The notes: generated by a model from the sequence alone, not told the origin. Shown: positions 1 to 6,962, counted from the stretch's first letter. The stretch is DNA of 11,627 bases from Clostridiales bacterium UBA4959 (GCA_002397345.1 DHAH01000156.1:8231-19857), one strand, 5' to 3'. Program-made: numbers and translations.

Positions 1-1
1 T

Positions 2-373
2 GAAATAAACACATATTTTTGCCGCTTTTGCGGTCAGGCGATCTACGACGTCGAATGCGACGAATCGGCGACACTCAAGTGCGATTGTCCACAGGCAAAG
101 GAATATCATAAACAACGGGAAGCAATATCAAACGCTACACATCAGGTTTTCGAAGTACTGCATGACAACGCTGGTATATATGGCTTTTCTGCGATTGAGG
201 ACAACGGAATTCTGACACTGGCTACCGACGCTGCGAAATTGATTATTGTTAGCGATGTCAGCAGCGTAACTTTCGTTATCGCAAACGATAGCACTATAAA
301 AATAAATGGTACAAGTAAAAACACGATCAAAGTTGAACGCAAGAGGACAGTGATAATGAACTCAGAGGGATAA
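2..373 (+). CDS. Zinc-finger-like phage hypothetical protein (3' part; start lies left of the window)
   Basis: This reading frame is open from the left edge to a TAA at 371-373, giving 123 visible residues with no start codon needed inside the window, so the N-terminus is missing. Near the visible start are a C-x2-C pair (TYFCRFCGQ) and, about 16 residues later, a C-x-C pair (KCDCP), with one more Cys between. This looks like a small metal-binding knuckle. The remaining part is rich in beta-prone residues and ends in a basic stretch (KVERKRTV). I recall small proteins with this CRFCGQ...C-x-C pattern and a similar basic end in clostridial phage early regions, all of unknown function. The stop lies 4 bases before the GTG start of the methyltransferase, so they are probably co-transcribed. 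Metal binding and a nucleic-acid role are inference. Confidence 0.7.
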   Translation, partial: EINTYFCRFCGQAIYDVECDESATLKCDCPQAKEYHKQREAISNATHQVFEVLHDNAGIYGFSAIEDNGILTLATDAAKLIIVSDVSSVTFVIANDSTIKINGTSKNTIKVERKRTVIMNSEG

Positions 374-377
374 TGTT

Positions 378-2090
378 GTGAGAGCTACATATTCGCGCGC
401 ACAATTGACTTTCACCGATGAAATCATTGTTGACAACTTCGCTGGTGGCGGCGGCGCGTCGTGCGGCATCGAACTCGCGACCGGACGCCCGGTTGAAATT
501 GCAATCAACCACGATCCCGCGGCGGTTCTTATGAATAAAACTAACCATCGGTGGACAACGCATTATGAAGAAAGCGTATGGGCGATAGACCCCGAAACGG
601 TTTGTCGCGGTCGTCCTGTCGGGTTGGCGTGGTTCTCACCGGATTGTAAACATTTCTCTAAAGCTAAAGGCGCGGCGCTGGTCGACCGTAAAATTCGCGG
701 TTTGGCGTGGATCGTGCTGCGTTGGGCGGGTACCGTCCGCCCGCGAGTAATGATCGTCGAGAACGTCGAGGAATTTACGACATGGGGACCGGTGCGCCGC
801 GGCTATCCGATAAAATCTAAATCAGGACAAACCTTCAAACGCTGGGTCGAACAGCTCCGTGCGCTGGATTATGTTGTGGAATGGCGTGAGCTTGTCGCCG
901 CTGATTATGGCGCGCCGACGAGCCGAAAACGTTTTGTTTGTATCGCGCGCTGTGACGGTTGTCCCATTGTATGGCCTGAGCGTACCCATGCCCCGCGCGA
1001 CAGTGCCGAAGTCGCGAGCGGAAAATATCTACCGTGGCGCAGTGCCGCCGAGATCATTGACTGGACGCTCCCCAGCCCGTCAATCTTTGACACAAAAGCG
1101 GAAATAAAAACGCGGTACGGCTTGAACGCCGTCCGTCCGCTGGCGATAAACACCATGCGCCGTATAATTCGCGGCATTGATAAATTTATAATCCGCTCCG
1201 GCGATCCGTTTATCGTGCAGGTAAATCACGGCGGCTTCTGCGGGCAAGAAGTAAACAACCCATTACAGACTATTACCGCTAAACACGGTTATGGTGTTAT
1301 ATCGCCATCGCTTATCCAATATCACAGCGAACGAACCGAACGTGTCCGCGGACAGACTCTCGAGGATCCCATATGCACAGTCGATGGCTCGAACCGTTAC
1401 GGGCTGTCATGCGCGTTTCTGCATAAATATTTTTCCGGTGTTGATGGTGCGCGACTGGACGCCCCACTTCCGGCAGTTACGGCTGTCGACCATAACAGCC
1501 TTGCCGCGGCATATATGGTTAAATATTATGGTGGTGAAGAACAGTGTCAACCAGTCGGTACACCTCTGCATACTGTGACAGCCAAGAACCGCGAGGGACT
1601 CGCATTAGCGCACATCACAAAATATAAGGGTAAGAATATCGGGCAGAATCCTGACGAACCGCTGCAAACGATCATCGCGGGAGACGGGCAGTTCGGTGTA
1701 ATAAAAACAACAGTCGTCCGTTATCTTCCCGGCGCGGAGTTGGGACACTGGACGCAGGTGCGCAGACTACTCAACAAATACTGCGGTTATACACTTGCAG
1801 ACGACGAGGTGCTGCTGCTTGTTATTTCCGATATACCATTTTTTATCGGTGATATAGGTCTGCGGATGCTTACACCGCGTGAACTATATAACGCGCAGGG
1901 CTTTCCGCCCGATTACATCATCGACCATGATTATATCGGTAAGCCATATCCGCGTACAGAACAGGTCGCACGCTGCGGTAACGCGGTGTGTCCGCCGATG
2001 GCGACCGCAGTCGTCAGGGTAAACATGCCGGAATGGTGCACCGAAACGATTATTAATATGGCACAATTTAATAGGATGGTTAGTTTATGA
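378..2090 (+). CDS. DNA (cytosine-5-)-methyltransferase, orphan phage type
   Basis: It transfers a methyl group from S-adenosylmethionine to C5 of cytosine in a specific DNA site. The 570 residues show the ordered C5-MTase motifs: motif I DNFAGGGGASCGIE (about 19-32, AdoMet binding), motif IV FSPDCKHFS with catalytic C90 (SPDC instead of the usual PPCQ), motif VI ENVEEF (128-133), motif VIII SRKRFVCIAR (182-191), motif IX LTPRELYNAQGFP (498-510) and motif X GNAVCPPMATAVVR (534-547). Between VIII and IX, where target recognition sits, are five repeats of the form P-L-x-T-[VI]-T-A followed by G-[LV] and a K-Y-like end, starting near residues 295, 331, 363, 396 and 428. The start is GTG with an AGAGGGA ribosome site at 364-370. 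The gene ends in an ATGA overlap with the next. No restriction enzyme is adjacent, so it is likely a protective orphan methylase. Family assignment is firm; target sequence is unknown. Confidence 0.95.
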   Translation: MRATYSRAQLTFTDEIIVDNFAGGGGASCGIELATGRPVEIAINHDPAAVLMNKTNHRWTTHYEESVWAIDPETVCRGRPVGLAWFSPDCKHFSKAKGAALVDRKIRGLAWIVLRWAGTVRPRVMIVENVEEFTTWGPVRRGYPIKSKSGQTFKRWVEQLRALDYVVEWRELVAADYGAPTSRKRFVCIARCDGCPIVWPERTHAPRDSAEVASGKYLPWRSAAEIIDWTLPSPSIFDTKAEIKTRYGLNAVRPLAINTMRRIIRGIDKFIIRSGDPFIVQVNHGGFCGQEVNNPLQTITAKHGYGVISPSLIQYHSERTERVRGQTLEDPICTVDGSNRYGLSCAFLHKYFSGVDGARLDAPLPAVTAVDHNSLAAAYMVKYYGGEEQCQPVGTPLHTVTAKNREGLALAHITKYKGKNIGQNPDEPLQTIIAGDGQFGVIKTTVVRYLPGAELGHWTQVRRLLNKYCGYTLADDEVLLLVISDIPFFIGDIGLRMLTPRELYNAQGFPPDYIIDHDYIGKPYPRTEQVARCGNAVCPPMATAVVRVNMPEWCTETIINMAQFNRMVSL

Positions 2091-2425
2091 AAGCACATCT
2101 CCCATACATCCGTACCACCGCCCAGCAACGCGAACTAAATAGCGCTATTAACCGCCAGCTCGCGAAACATATACGAGAGCATGAAGCGGATTATATCGCG
2201 CTGGCATTGTGGGCGGCGCGGAGCGCGTTTGGGTTCGGGCGCAAGCGGCTATTGCGGTATTATGAAGTGCTGGCTAACGCCGCGCGCGAGCTGGAAGCAT
2301 ATTACGATATGGATGACAGTTGTATGTATCTTGCAAAAGTTAAGTTGAAAGAATGCGGTATCGATGTCGAGGAGATGCACAAAGAAAATCAGATACTTAG
2401 TTACGGAGTCGAAAAAAACAAATGA
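2087..2425 (+). CDS. Uncharacterised 112-aa protein between two DNA methyltransferases
   Basis: I do not recognise a named domain. The protein is predicted largely helical, Ala-, Arg- and Tyr-rich in the first two thirds (IALALWAARSAFGFGRKRLLR, in part) and more acidic and Lys-rich near the C-terminus. There is no signal peptide or convincing membrane helix. The start ATG overlaps the stop of the cytosine methyltransferase (ATGA at 2087-2090) and its own stop overlaps the start of the helicase-methylase (ATGA at 2422-2425), so translation of all three is probably coupled. That tight placement argues for a real gene and for a job connected with DNA modification, for example as a partner or specificity factor. 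The functional link is inference from position only. Confidence 0.8.
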   Translation: MKAHLPYIRTTAQQRELNSAINRQLAKHIREHEADYIALALWAARSAFGFGRKRLLRYYEVLANAARELEAYYDMDDSCMYLAKVKLKECGIDVEEMHKENQILSYGVEKNK

Positions 2426-4917
2426 CATACAAAGAATATTTAGAATCAAAAATCACAACTGCACCTGTTTCCGGTTTTGAGGTGCAGGACGACGAAATAA
2501 ATCCCGCGCTCAAGCCGCATCAGCGCGTCGGCGTCAAGTGGGCATGCCGCGGCGGGCGACGGGCGTTATTTGAGGCGTTCGGTCTTGGTAAAACCGCGCA
2601 GGAACTGGAATATTGCCGGCTTGTGGTTAAACACGAGGGTGGTCGTGCGCTTATTATCCTGCCACTCGGGGTAAAACAGGAATTTACGCGCGACGCGGTG
2701 AAACTATTAGGCATGGACAAGCCGGAATATGTGCGAAGTATGGAAGAAATCCGCGCCGCGCGGTGCGATATATTAATCACCAACTATGAGAGGGTACGCG
2801 ACGGCGATATCGATCCGTCCTATTTTTCGGCATGCTGCCTTGATGAAGCATCAGTGCTGCGCTCGTTCGGCAGTAAAACATATCAGACGTTCCTTGACAA
2901 ATTTAACGGTGTGAAATATAAGCTCGTCGCGACGGCGACGCCTGACCCGAATCGATATAAAGAGCTTATTCATTACGCCGGGTTCCTTGAAGTGATGGAC
3001 ACCGGACAGGCGCTGACACGCTTTTTCCAGCGCGACAGCAGCAAGGCGGGAAATCTTACACTTTACCCGCACAAAGAACAGGAGTTTTGGCTGTGGGTGT
3101 CGTCCTGGGCGCTGTTTCTCTCGTCTCCTGCTGACCTCGGGTATGATGCAACCGGATATGATTTGCCGGAAATGGAAATAATTTATCACATGCTACCGTC
3201 GATCGGCGAGGACGTCACAAACAGGGACGGACAGATAACCTTATTTCGCGACGTGACCGAGAGCCTGTCAGCCGCCGCGGCAGAAAAGTGTGAGAGCCTG
3301 CCCGAACGTATCGCAAAAATGAAAAAGATAGTCGACTCAGATCCGGACGCGCATTTCATTCTGTGGCACGATCTCGAAGATGAGCGCCGCGCGATTAAAA
3401 ACACGCTGCCCGAATCTGTCGAAGTATATGGTACGCTTGACATCGAGGAAAAAGAAAAGAGGATAATCGACTTCTCAGAGGGACGTTCAAGACTGCTCGC
3501 GACAAAAAAAGAGATCTCCGGCCAAGGTTGCAATTTTCAGCGGCATTGTCACCGGGCTATATTCCTCGGCATCGACTATAAATTCAACGATTTCATTCAA
3601 GCAATTCACCGTATATATCGCTTCCTACAAACCGAAAAAGTTATTATCGATATTATTTACACCGAAAACGAAGAAAACATCCTCCGCGAACTCAAAGCGA
3701 AGTGGGATCGCCATATTGAGCAGACGGAAATCATGCGCGGGATACTTTTGAAAAACGGTTTGTTTGGTGAGCGGGCAATCGAAACATTAAAACGCAGCAT
3801 AGGAGTTGATCGTACGGAAGTCAACGGGAAAAATTATACCGCGGTGCTCAACGATTGCACCGAGGAAACGGCGAATATGCCGGATAACAGTGTCGACCTG
3901 ATACATACTTCGATACCATTTTCCAACCATTACGAATACACGCCGTTTTATAACGATTACGGGCACAATGAAAATAACGATCGGTTTTTCGCGCAGATGG
4001 ATTTTTTGACGCCGAACCTGCTGCGAATCCTCAAGCCCGGTAGGATCGCAGCGGTGCATGTAAAAGACCGTATATTGTTCGGCAACGCGACTGGTGACGG
4101 AATGCCGACCGTAGATCCGTTCTCCGACCTGACCGTCGCGCATTATCTAAAACACGGATTTAAGTACATGGGGCGTATCGTAGTTCTAACCGACGTTGTG
4201 CGCGAAAACAATCAGACCTACCGCCTCGGCTGGACGGAGCAGTGCAAGGATGGTTCAAAAATGGGAATCGGCTGTCCGGAATATATACTGTTATTTCGTA
4301 AGCTACCGAGCGACACCTCAAAAGCTTATGCAGATATCACGGTAACAAAAACCAAAGAAGAATATACCCGCGCGCAGTGGCAGCTTGACGCGCATGCCTT
4401 CTGGCGCAGCTCCGGCGATCGGCTACTCGGTAAAGATGAACTTAAAAATATATCGGTGTCCGCGCTGCAAAAAGCATATCAAAAATTTTCACGCGGAAAT
4501 GTATACGATTATACAGAACATGTCGAGCTGTGCAAGCGCCTTGATGAGGCGGACAGGCTCCCGGCGACCTTCATGGTCGTCCAGCCTGCGAGCTGGTCGG
4601 ATATGATTTGGGACGACATCAACCGCATGCGGACGCTGAACACCTCGCAGTCACAGCGCCGCCGTCAGCTTCACGTCTGCCCGCTGCAGTTAGACATTGT
4701 TGAGCGGATCATAAACCGATACAGCAACCCGGGCGAGCTTGTCCTCGACCCATTCGCCGGCCTGATGACGGTGCCGATGACGGCGATTAAGCTGGGCCGG
4801 CGCGGAATGGGCATTGAACTTAACGCCGACTATTTCCGCGACGGGGTTGGTTATTTGCAAGAAGCGGAAAACGAATTGGAAGTGCCGACATTATTTGATT
4901 TCATAGAGGGAGCGTGA
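2422..4917 (+). CDS. SNF2-type helicase fused to beta-class DNA amino-methyltransferase
   Basis: One 831-residue chain holds two enzymes. The N-terminal half (about 30-435) is a superfamily 2 SNF2-like ATPase: Walker A FGLGKT (53-58), Walker B as LDEAS (140-144), motif III TATP (171-174), motif V-like SGQGCNFQ (366-373) and motif VI QAIHRIYR (393-400). The C-terminal half (about 465-815) is an N6-adenine or N4-cytosine methyltransferase in beta order. It has catalytic motif IV first, here SIPF (497-500) in place of [DNS]PP[YFW], then much later the AdoMet-binding motif I DPFAG (776-780) followed by GIEL (797-800). A long helical insert (about 630-745) lies between and may carry target recognition. 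ATG overlaps the previous stop, with a weak GGAG at 2405-2408. Phage helicase-methylase fusions such as the DarB-like antirestriction proteins are a functional precedent, not a demonstrated homologue. The likely role is modification of phage DNA; target and modified base are unknown. Confidence 0.93.
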   Translation: MTYKEYLESKITTAPVSGFEVQDDEINPALKPHQRVGVKWACRGGRRALFEAFGLGKTAQELEYCRLVVKHEGGRALIILPLGVKQEFTRDAVKLLGMDKPEYVRSMEEIRAARCDILITNYERVRDGDIDPSYFSACCLDEASVLRSFGSKTYQTFLDKFNGVKYKLVATATPDPNRYKELIHYAGFLEVMDTGQALTRFFQRDSSKAGNLTLYPHKEQEFWLWVSSWALFLSSPADLGYDATGYDLPEMEIIYHMLPSIGEDVTNRDGQITLFRDVTESLSAAAAEKCESLPERIAKMKKIVDSDPDAHFILWHDLEDERRAIKNTLPESVEVYGTLDIEEKEKRIIDFSEGRSRLLATKKEISGQGCNFQRHCHRAIFLGIDYKFNDFIQAIHRIYRFLQTEKVIIDIIYTENEENILRELKAKWDRHIEQTEIMRGILLKNGLFGERAIETLKRSIGVDRTEVNGKNYTAVLNDCTEETANMPDNSVDLIHTSIPFSNHYEYTPFYNDYGHNENNDRFFAQMDFLTPNLLRILKPGRIAAVHVKDRILFGNATGDGMPTVDPFSDLTVAHYLKHGFKYMGRIVVLTDVVRENNQTYRLGWTEQCKDGSKMGIGCPEYILLFRKLPSDTSKAYADITVTKTKEEYTRAQWQLDAHAFWRSSGDRLLGKDELKNISVSALQKAYQKFSRGNVYDYTEHVELCKRLDEADRLPATFMVVQPASWSDMIWDDINRMRTLNTSQSQRRRQLHVCPLQLDIVERIINRYSNPGELVLDPFAGLMTVPMTAIKLGRRGMGIELNADYFRDGVGYLQEAENELEVPTLFDFIEGA

Positions 4918-4923
4918 AAAATT

Positions 4924-5340
4924 GTGAAAACGCTTAATGAATGGGCAAAAGAGATCCACGAAAACGCCGTCGCGCATGGCTGGTGGGACGAACCGAGACG
5001 GTTCGGCGAGATCGTGGCGTTGTGCCACTCCGAGTTGTCCGAGGCGCTGGAGGAGTTCCGCGTCGGCTGTCCGCTGCACTATTACAAGTGCAAACTGACG
5101 CTTGACGAAGACAACCCGCGCGACCGGGTTTGCACGCCGGAGGACAGCGGCTGCGGGCCCGCCTGCGACTGCACCGAGCGCTGTGATAAACCCGAGGGCG
5201 TGGCGGTGGAGATGATCGACTGCCTGATCCGCATCTTGGACTGGTGCGCCGCCGAGGGTGTCGATGTGGACGGGCTGCTGATTCAATGGAAAAGCGTGGT
5301 GTGTTCAAATTCCGCTCTGCTTTTTAGCGAAATCACTTGA
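4924..5340 (+). CDS. MazG-like nucleotide pyrophosphohydrolase with altered C-terminus
   Basis: All-alpha NTP pyrophosphohydrolases of this type hydrolyse (d)NTPs to monophosphates and pyrophosphate, cleaning or adjusting nucleotide pools in the cytoplasm. The 138 residues show the first acidic metal-binding helix HSELSEALEEF (36-46, E37/E40 and further Glu) and the second, VEMIDCLIRILDW (95-107, E96 and D99). Between them sits a Cys-rich insert, about 50-90, with C56, C70, C77, C81, C83 and C87, which could bind metal. Relatives usually end in a basic Y-N-x-x-R-P-Y-x-H-G-G-K tail. Here that is replaced by an unrelated hydrophobic run (QWKSVVCSNSALLFSEIT), pointing to a deletion at roughly 5280-5300. 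The start is GTG, with GAGGGA 12 bases upstream. The gene is distinctly GC-richer than its neighbours by eye. Whether the shortened enzyme is active is uncertain. Confidence 0.8.
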   Translation: MKTLNEWAKEIHENAVAHGWWDEPRRFGEIVALCHSELSEALEEFRVGCPLHYYKCKLTLDEDNPRDRVCTPEDSGCGPACDCTERCDKPEGVAVEMIDCLIRILDWCAAEGVDVDGLLIQWKSVVCSNSALLFSEIT

Positions 5341-5479
5341 AAATATGAGCCTGTGCCATGCCGCCTATTTCTGCAAAGGATGGGAGGAAACAAGAGGATG
5401 CCGCCTTGAGCATCAAGCGGCAAAGGCTTACGGTTTGAAAATCATTTATGAGGAGGCCGAATATAATCCCGCGGGGTAA
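5282..5479 (+). pseudogene. C-terminal remnant of a DUF4406/deoxyribosyltransferase-like protein
   Basis: The frame is open from just after a TGA at 5279-5281 to a TAA at 5477-5479. The convincing part begins near 5345 and reads MSLCHAAYFCKGWEETRGC and onward through LEHQAAKAYGLKIIYEE. The pattern of a hydrophobic strand, G-W-x-x-[ST]-R-G-C/A, then E-x-x-x-A-x-x-x-G-[LI] is what I know from the C-terminal end of DUF4406 and nucleoside 2-deoxyribosyltransferase-like proteins, usually over 100 residues. The N-terminal half is absent, and there is no ribosome binding site before the ATG at 5345. It overlaps the 3' end of the MazG-like gene in another frame, so a deletion probably joined two formerly separate genes. 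It could instead be a short expressed peptide, which I consider less likely. Confidence 0.6.
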
Positions 5480-5480
5480 C

Positions 5481-5551
5481 GGACACGGCATGCCGTGTCC
5501 CTACAGATACGAGGAACGTTTAAACCCGTAGGGTCACGGCGCGCCGTGACC
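5481..5551. repeat. Inverted pair of REP-like palindromes with compensatory differences
   Basis: Two perfect 20-bp palindromes lie at 5481-5500 (GGACACGGCATGCCGTGTCC) and 5532-5551 (GGTCACGGCGCGCCGTGACC). The first is followed by CTAC (5501-5504) and the second preceded by GTAG (5528-5531), so the units face each other like a bacterial interspersed mosaic element. Aligned in the same orientation they differ only at palindrome positions 3, 10, 11 and 18, and every change is matched by its pairing partner (3 with 18, 10 with 11). The first unit begins one base after the stop of the truncated gene. I recall similar palindromes between genes in gut Clostridia. No RAYT transposase is in the window. 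Confidence 0.8.
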
Positions 5552-5578
5552 GAAACGAATCGCGATTACGGTATTTCC

Positions 5579-5595
5579 GCGCGTGTTAAACGCGC
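5579..5595. repeat. Short hairpin GCGCGT / ACGCGC
   Basis: A 6-bp perfect inverted repeat with a 5-base loop (GTTAA) lies between the palindrome pair and the replication-like gene. There is no T-tract after it, so it does not look like an intrinsic terminator. It adds to the dense secondary structure of the 5480-5736 non-coding stretch. Confidence 0.5.
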
Positions 5596-5652
5596 CGCTC
5601 CTGCGCCGTCGAGCGTTATCGGCGGCAGCCCAAAAAGCAAATCTCTACATTA

Positions 5653-5658
5653 TATAAT
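5653..5658 (+). promoter_or_regulatory. Possible -10 box (TATAAT) upstream of the replication-like gene
   Basis: A perfect TATAAT sits in a short AT-rich island about 80 bases before the gene at 5737. No good TTGACA-like -35 is found 16-18 bases upstream (CCAAAA at about 5630-5635). Between this box and the gene lies the (CG)7 tract. It is a weak prediction based on one hexamer. Confidence 0.3.
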
Positions 5659-5668
5659 AAGAGCCTAA

Positions 5669-5682
5669 CGCGCGCGCGCGCG
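5669..5682. repeat. (CG)7 dinucleotide tract
   Basis: Seven uninterrupted CG dinucleotides form an alternating purine-pyrimidine run of the kind that can adopt Z-DNA under negative supercoiling. It is flanked by AT-rich bases and followed at 5689-5700 by a small GCCTT-GT-AAGGC inverted repeat. It lies within the leader of the replication-like gene. Any function is inference. Confidence 0.7.
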
Positions 5683-5736
5683 TATTAAGCCTTGTAAGGC
5701 GGTCTAAGATTATAACCATTACAGGAGGGGAGCGAC

Positions 5737-6612
5737 ATGAGACGTCATTGCCGGGAGGTAATCCACAGGGCGGGTGATTTTGCCGATGTGGATATGTACA
5801 ACGTTTTTAACATCGGTCGTGGGAGGCATGGTAAATATCGGGAGACGAGCGTAATGAAGAAAAAGCTCAACCGCCGGAACAGTCGGGCGAAATTTTCACG
5901 GTTGGCTCATGCGAATTTTGATAACACCTGTAATGTGGTGCATCCGACTTTTGCAAACGGAATGCAGCCGGAGAATGACGATCAGGCGAGAGCGGAAGAA
6001 CGTAATTTTATCAGGCGGCTGGCGCGGGTTTACAAAAAGTATGGAGTTCCGTTTCGTTATCTTGCTACTGGTCATCGTGGTGAAAAGTCTGGTCGGTATA
6101 ATTATCACATCCTCGTGCCGGGCGGGGTGCCGGTCGCCGATATAATCGCCGCGTGGGGGCTGGGGCGCTGCAACGTTGATCCGCTGCAGTTCGTTGAGAG
6201 CGGGATAAATGACCTCATAAAATATATCGGCCGAGACGCGGACGAGCTTGACGATGACGACGGCGACGACGGGGCGGATCTCTCGATCTGGAAAAAGCGT
6301 TACATATGCTCGCAGGGACTGCGCGATACCGAGCCGGAATATAACAACCGGGTTGCACGCAAAGACATGGAGTACATAGCGTCACAGGTATATGAGGCGG
6401 GAATGATTTCCACCGATGGCAAGAAGTTTATAGCAAAACGTTATCCGGGCTACGATGTCGCGGAGGCTTTTGTCACGCGGTCGGAGGTTATCGGCGGGAC
6501 TTATGTGCGGCTGCGGTTGTATAAGCCGGATTCACCGCTTCTCAAGTGGCGTAAAAAGATAAACAGCCGCACGCTTGCGAAGATGCTGGCGGGAGATGGA
6601 GTCGGTCTATGA
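5737..6612 (+). CDS. HUH-type (G2P/rolling-circle-like) replication-associated protein
   Basis: Proteins of this group nick one DNA strand through a tyrosine after metal binding by a His-hydrophobic-His motif, and serve in replication initiation of phages and plasmids. The 291 residues show a basic N-terminal part (KKKLNRRNSRAKFSRLAHANF, in part, 41-61), a VHPTF strand (68-72), a helix rich in R/E ending in FIRRLARVYKKYG, then ATGHRGEKSGRYNYHILV (110-127). At the HUH position one reads N122-Y123-H124, so the first His is Asn. The usual Y-x-x-K helix appears as LIKYIGRD with Y163 and Arg instead of Lys. A very acidic linker (DELDDDDGDDGAD, 169-181) follows, then a C-terminal region without known motifs. 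The start has a strong AGGAGGGG at 5723-5730. The family resemblance is from remembered phage homologues; activity is doubtful given the altered motif. It is ATGA-coupled to the next gene. Confidence 0.75.
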   Translation: MRRHCREVIHRAGDFADVDMYNVFNIGRGRHGKYRETSVMKKKLNRRNSRAKFSRLAHANFDNTCNVVHPTFANGMQPENDDQARAEERNFIRRLARVYKKYGVPFRYLATGHRGEKSGRYNYHILVPGGVPVADIIAAWGLGRCNVDPLQFVESGINDLIKYIGRDADELDDDDGDDGADLSIWKKRYICSQGLRDTEPEYNNRVARKDMEYIASQVYEAGMISTDGKKFIAKRYPGYDVAEAFVTRSEVIGGTYVRLRLYKPDSPLLKWRKKINSRTLAKMLAGDGVGL

Positions 6613-6944
6613 ATGGGTATACACTGTCTCGCTCTGCGGTGCGTTATTGTGCCGGGATTGTCGAGTGTACATATGGTTGCCCCGGGACTTTTGCCGCGGA
6701 ATTGTGGTCGGGCATTGTCGCACGCGCCGAACGTGTAGTCGGCAGTAATTATGGCGACGATCCTAAAGCGCAAGAAGAACGGGCGCGACTGATTGAGGCG
6801 GTAAAACAAAATTTAATGAACCGATGGGAACATCCATATGAGCAGCTTGCGCGAAAGTATGAGCTGCCTTTGTCGCTGTCCTCGTTTAAGAGGGAAAAGC
6901 GGAAATTTTGTTATGAGCTTGCGAAGCTGGCGGGATTAACATAA
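6609..6944 (+). CDS. Conserved-looking 111-aa phage protein preceding the terminase genes
   Basis: I do not recognise a named domain. The N-terminal half contains SAVRYCAGIVECTYGCPG with three Cys, a middle helix with EERARLIEAVKQNLMNRWEH, in part (57-75), and a C-terminal basic block SLSSFKREKRKFCYELAKLAGLT (90-111, in part). The last two stretches look like a helical, possibly DNA-binding module, comparable in size and position to the small late regulators (ArpU/RinA-like) that precede small terminase genes in Firmicutes phages. I recall near-identical FKREKRKFCYELAKLAGL endings in clostridial phage proteins without a function. The start overlaps the previous stop (ATGA, 6609-6612), and a strong terminator follows immediately. 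A regulatory role is inference from position. Confidence 0.75.
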   Translation: MNGYTLSRSAVRYCAGIVECTYGCPGTFAAELWSGIVARAERVVGSNYGDDPKAQEERARLIEAVKQNLMNRWEHPYEQLARKYELPLSLSSFKREKRKFCYELAKLAGLT

Positions 6945-6962
6945 GACGCGGGACTTTTATTG

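Noticed and set aside
2422..4917. Restriction component or DISARM/BREX-like defence system
   Set aside because: No nuclease, phospholipase, PglZ or other defence partner is present; phage self-modification fits better.
4891..5308. Long minus-strand frames opposite the MazG-like gene
   Set aside because: They are Arg/Pro/His-rich shadow frames caused by high GC; the + strand frame carries the enzyme motifs.
5481..5551. Intrinsic terminators at the two palindromes
   Set aside because: Neither is followed by a T-tract and both have no loop as drawn; a repeat element is the better reading.
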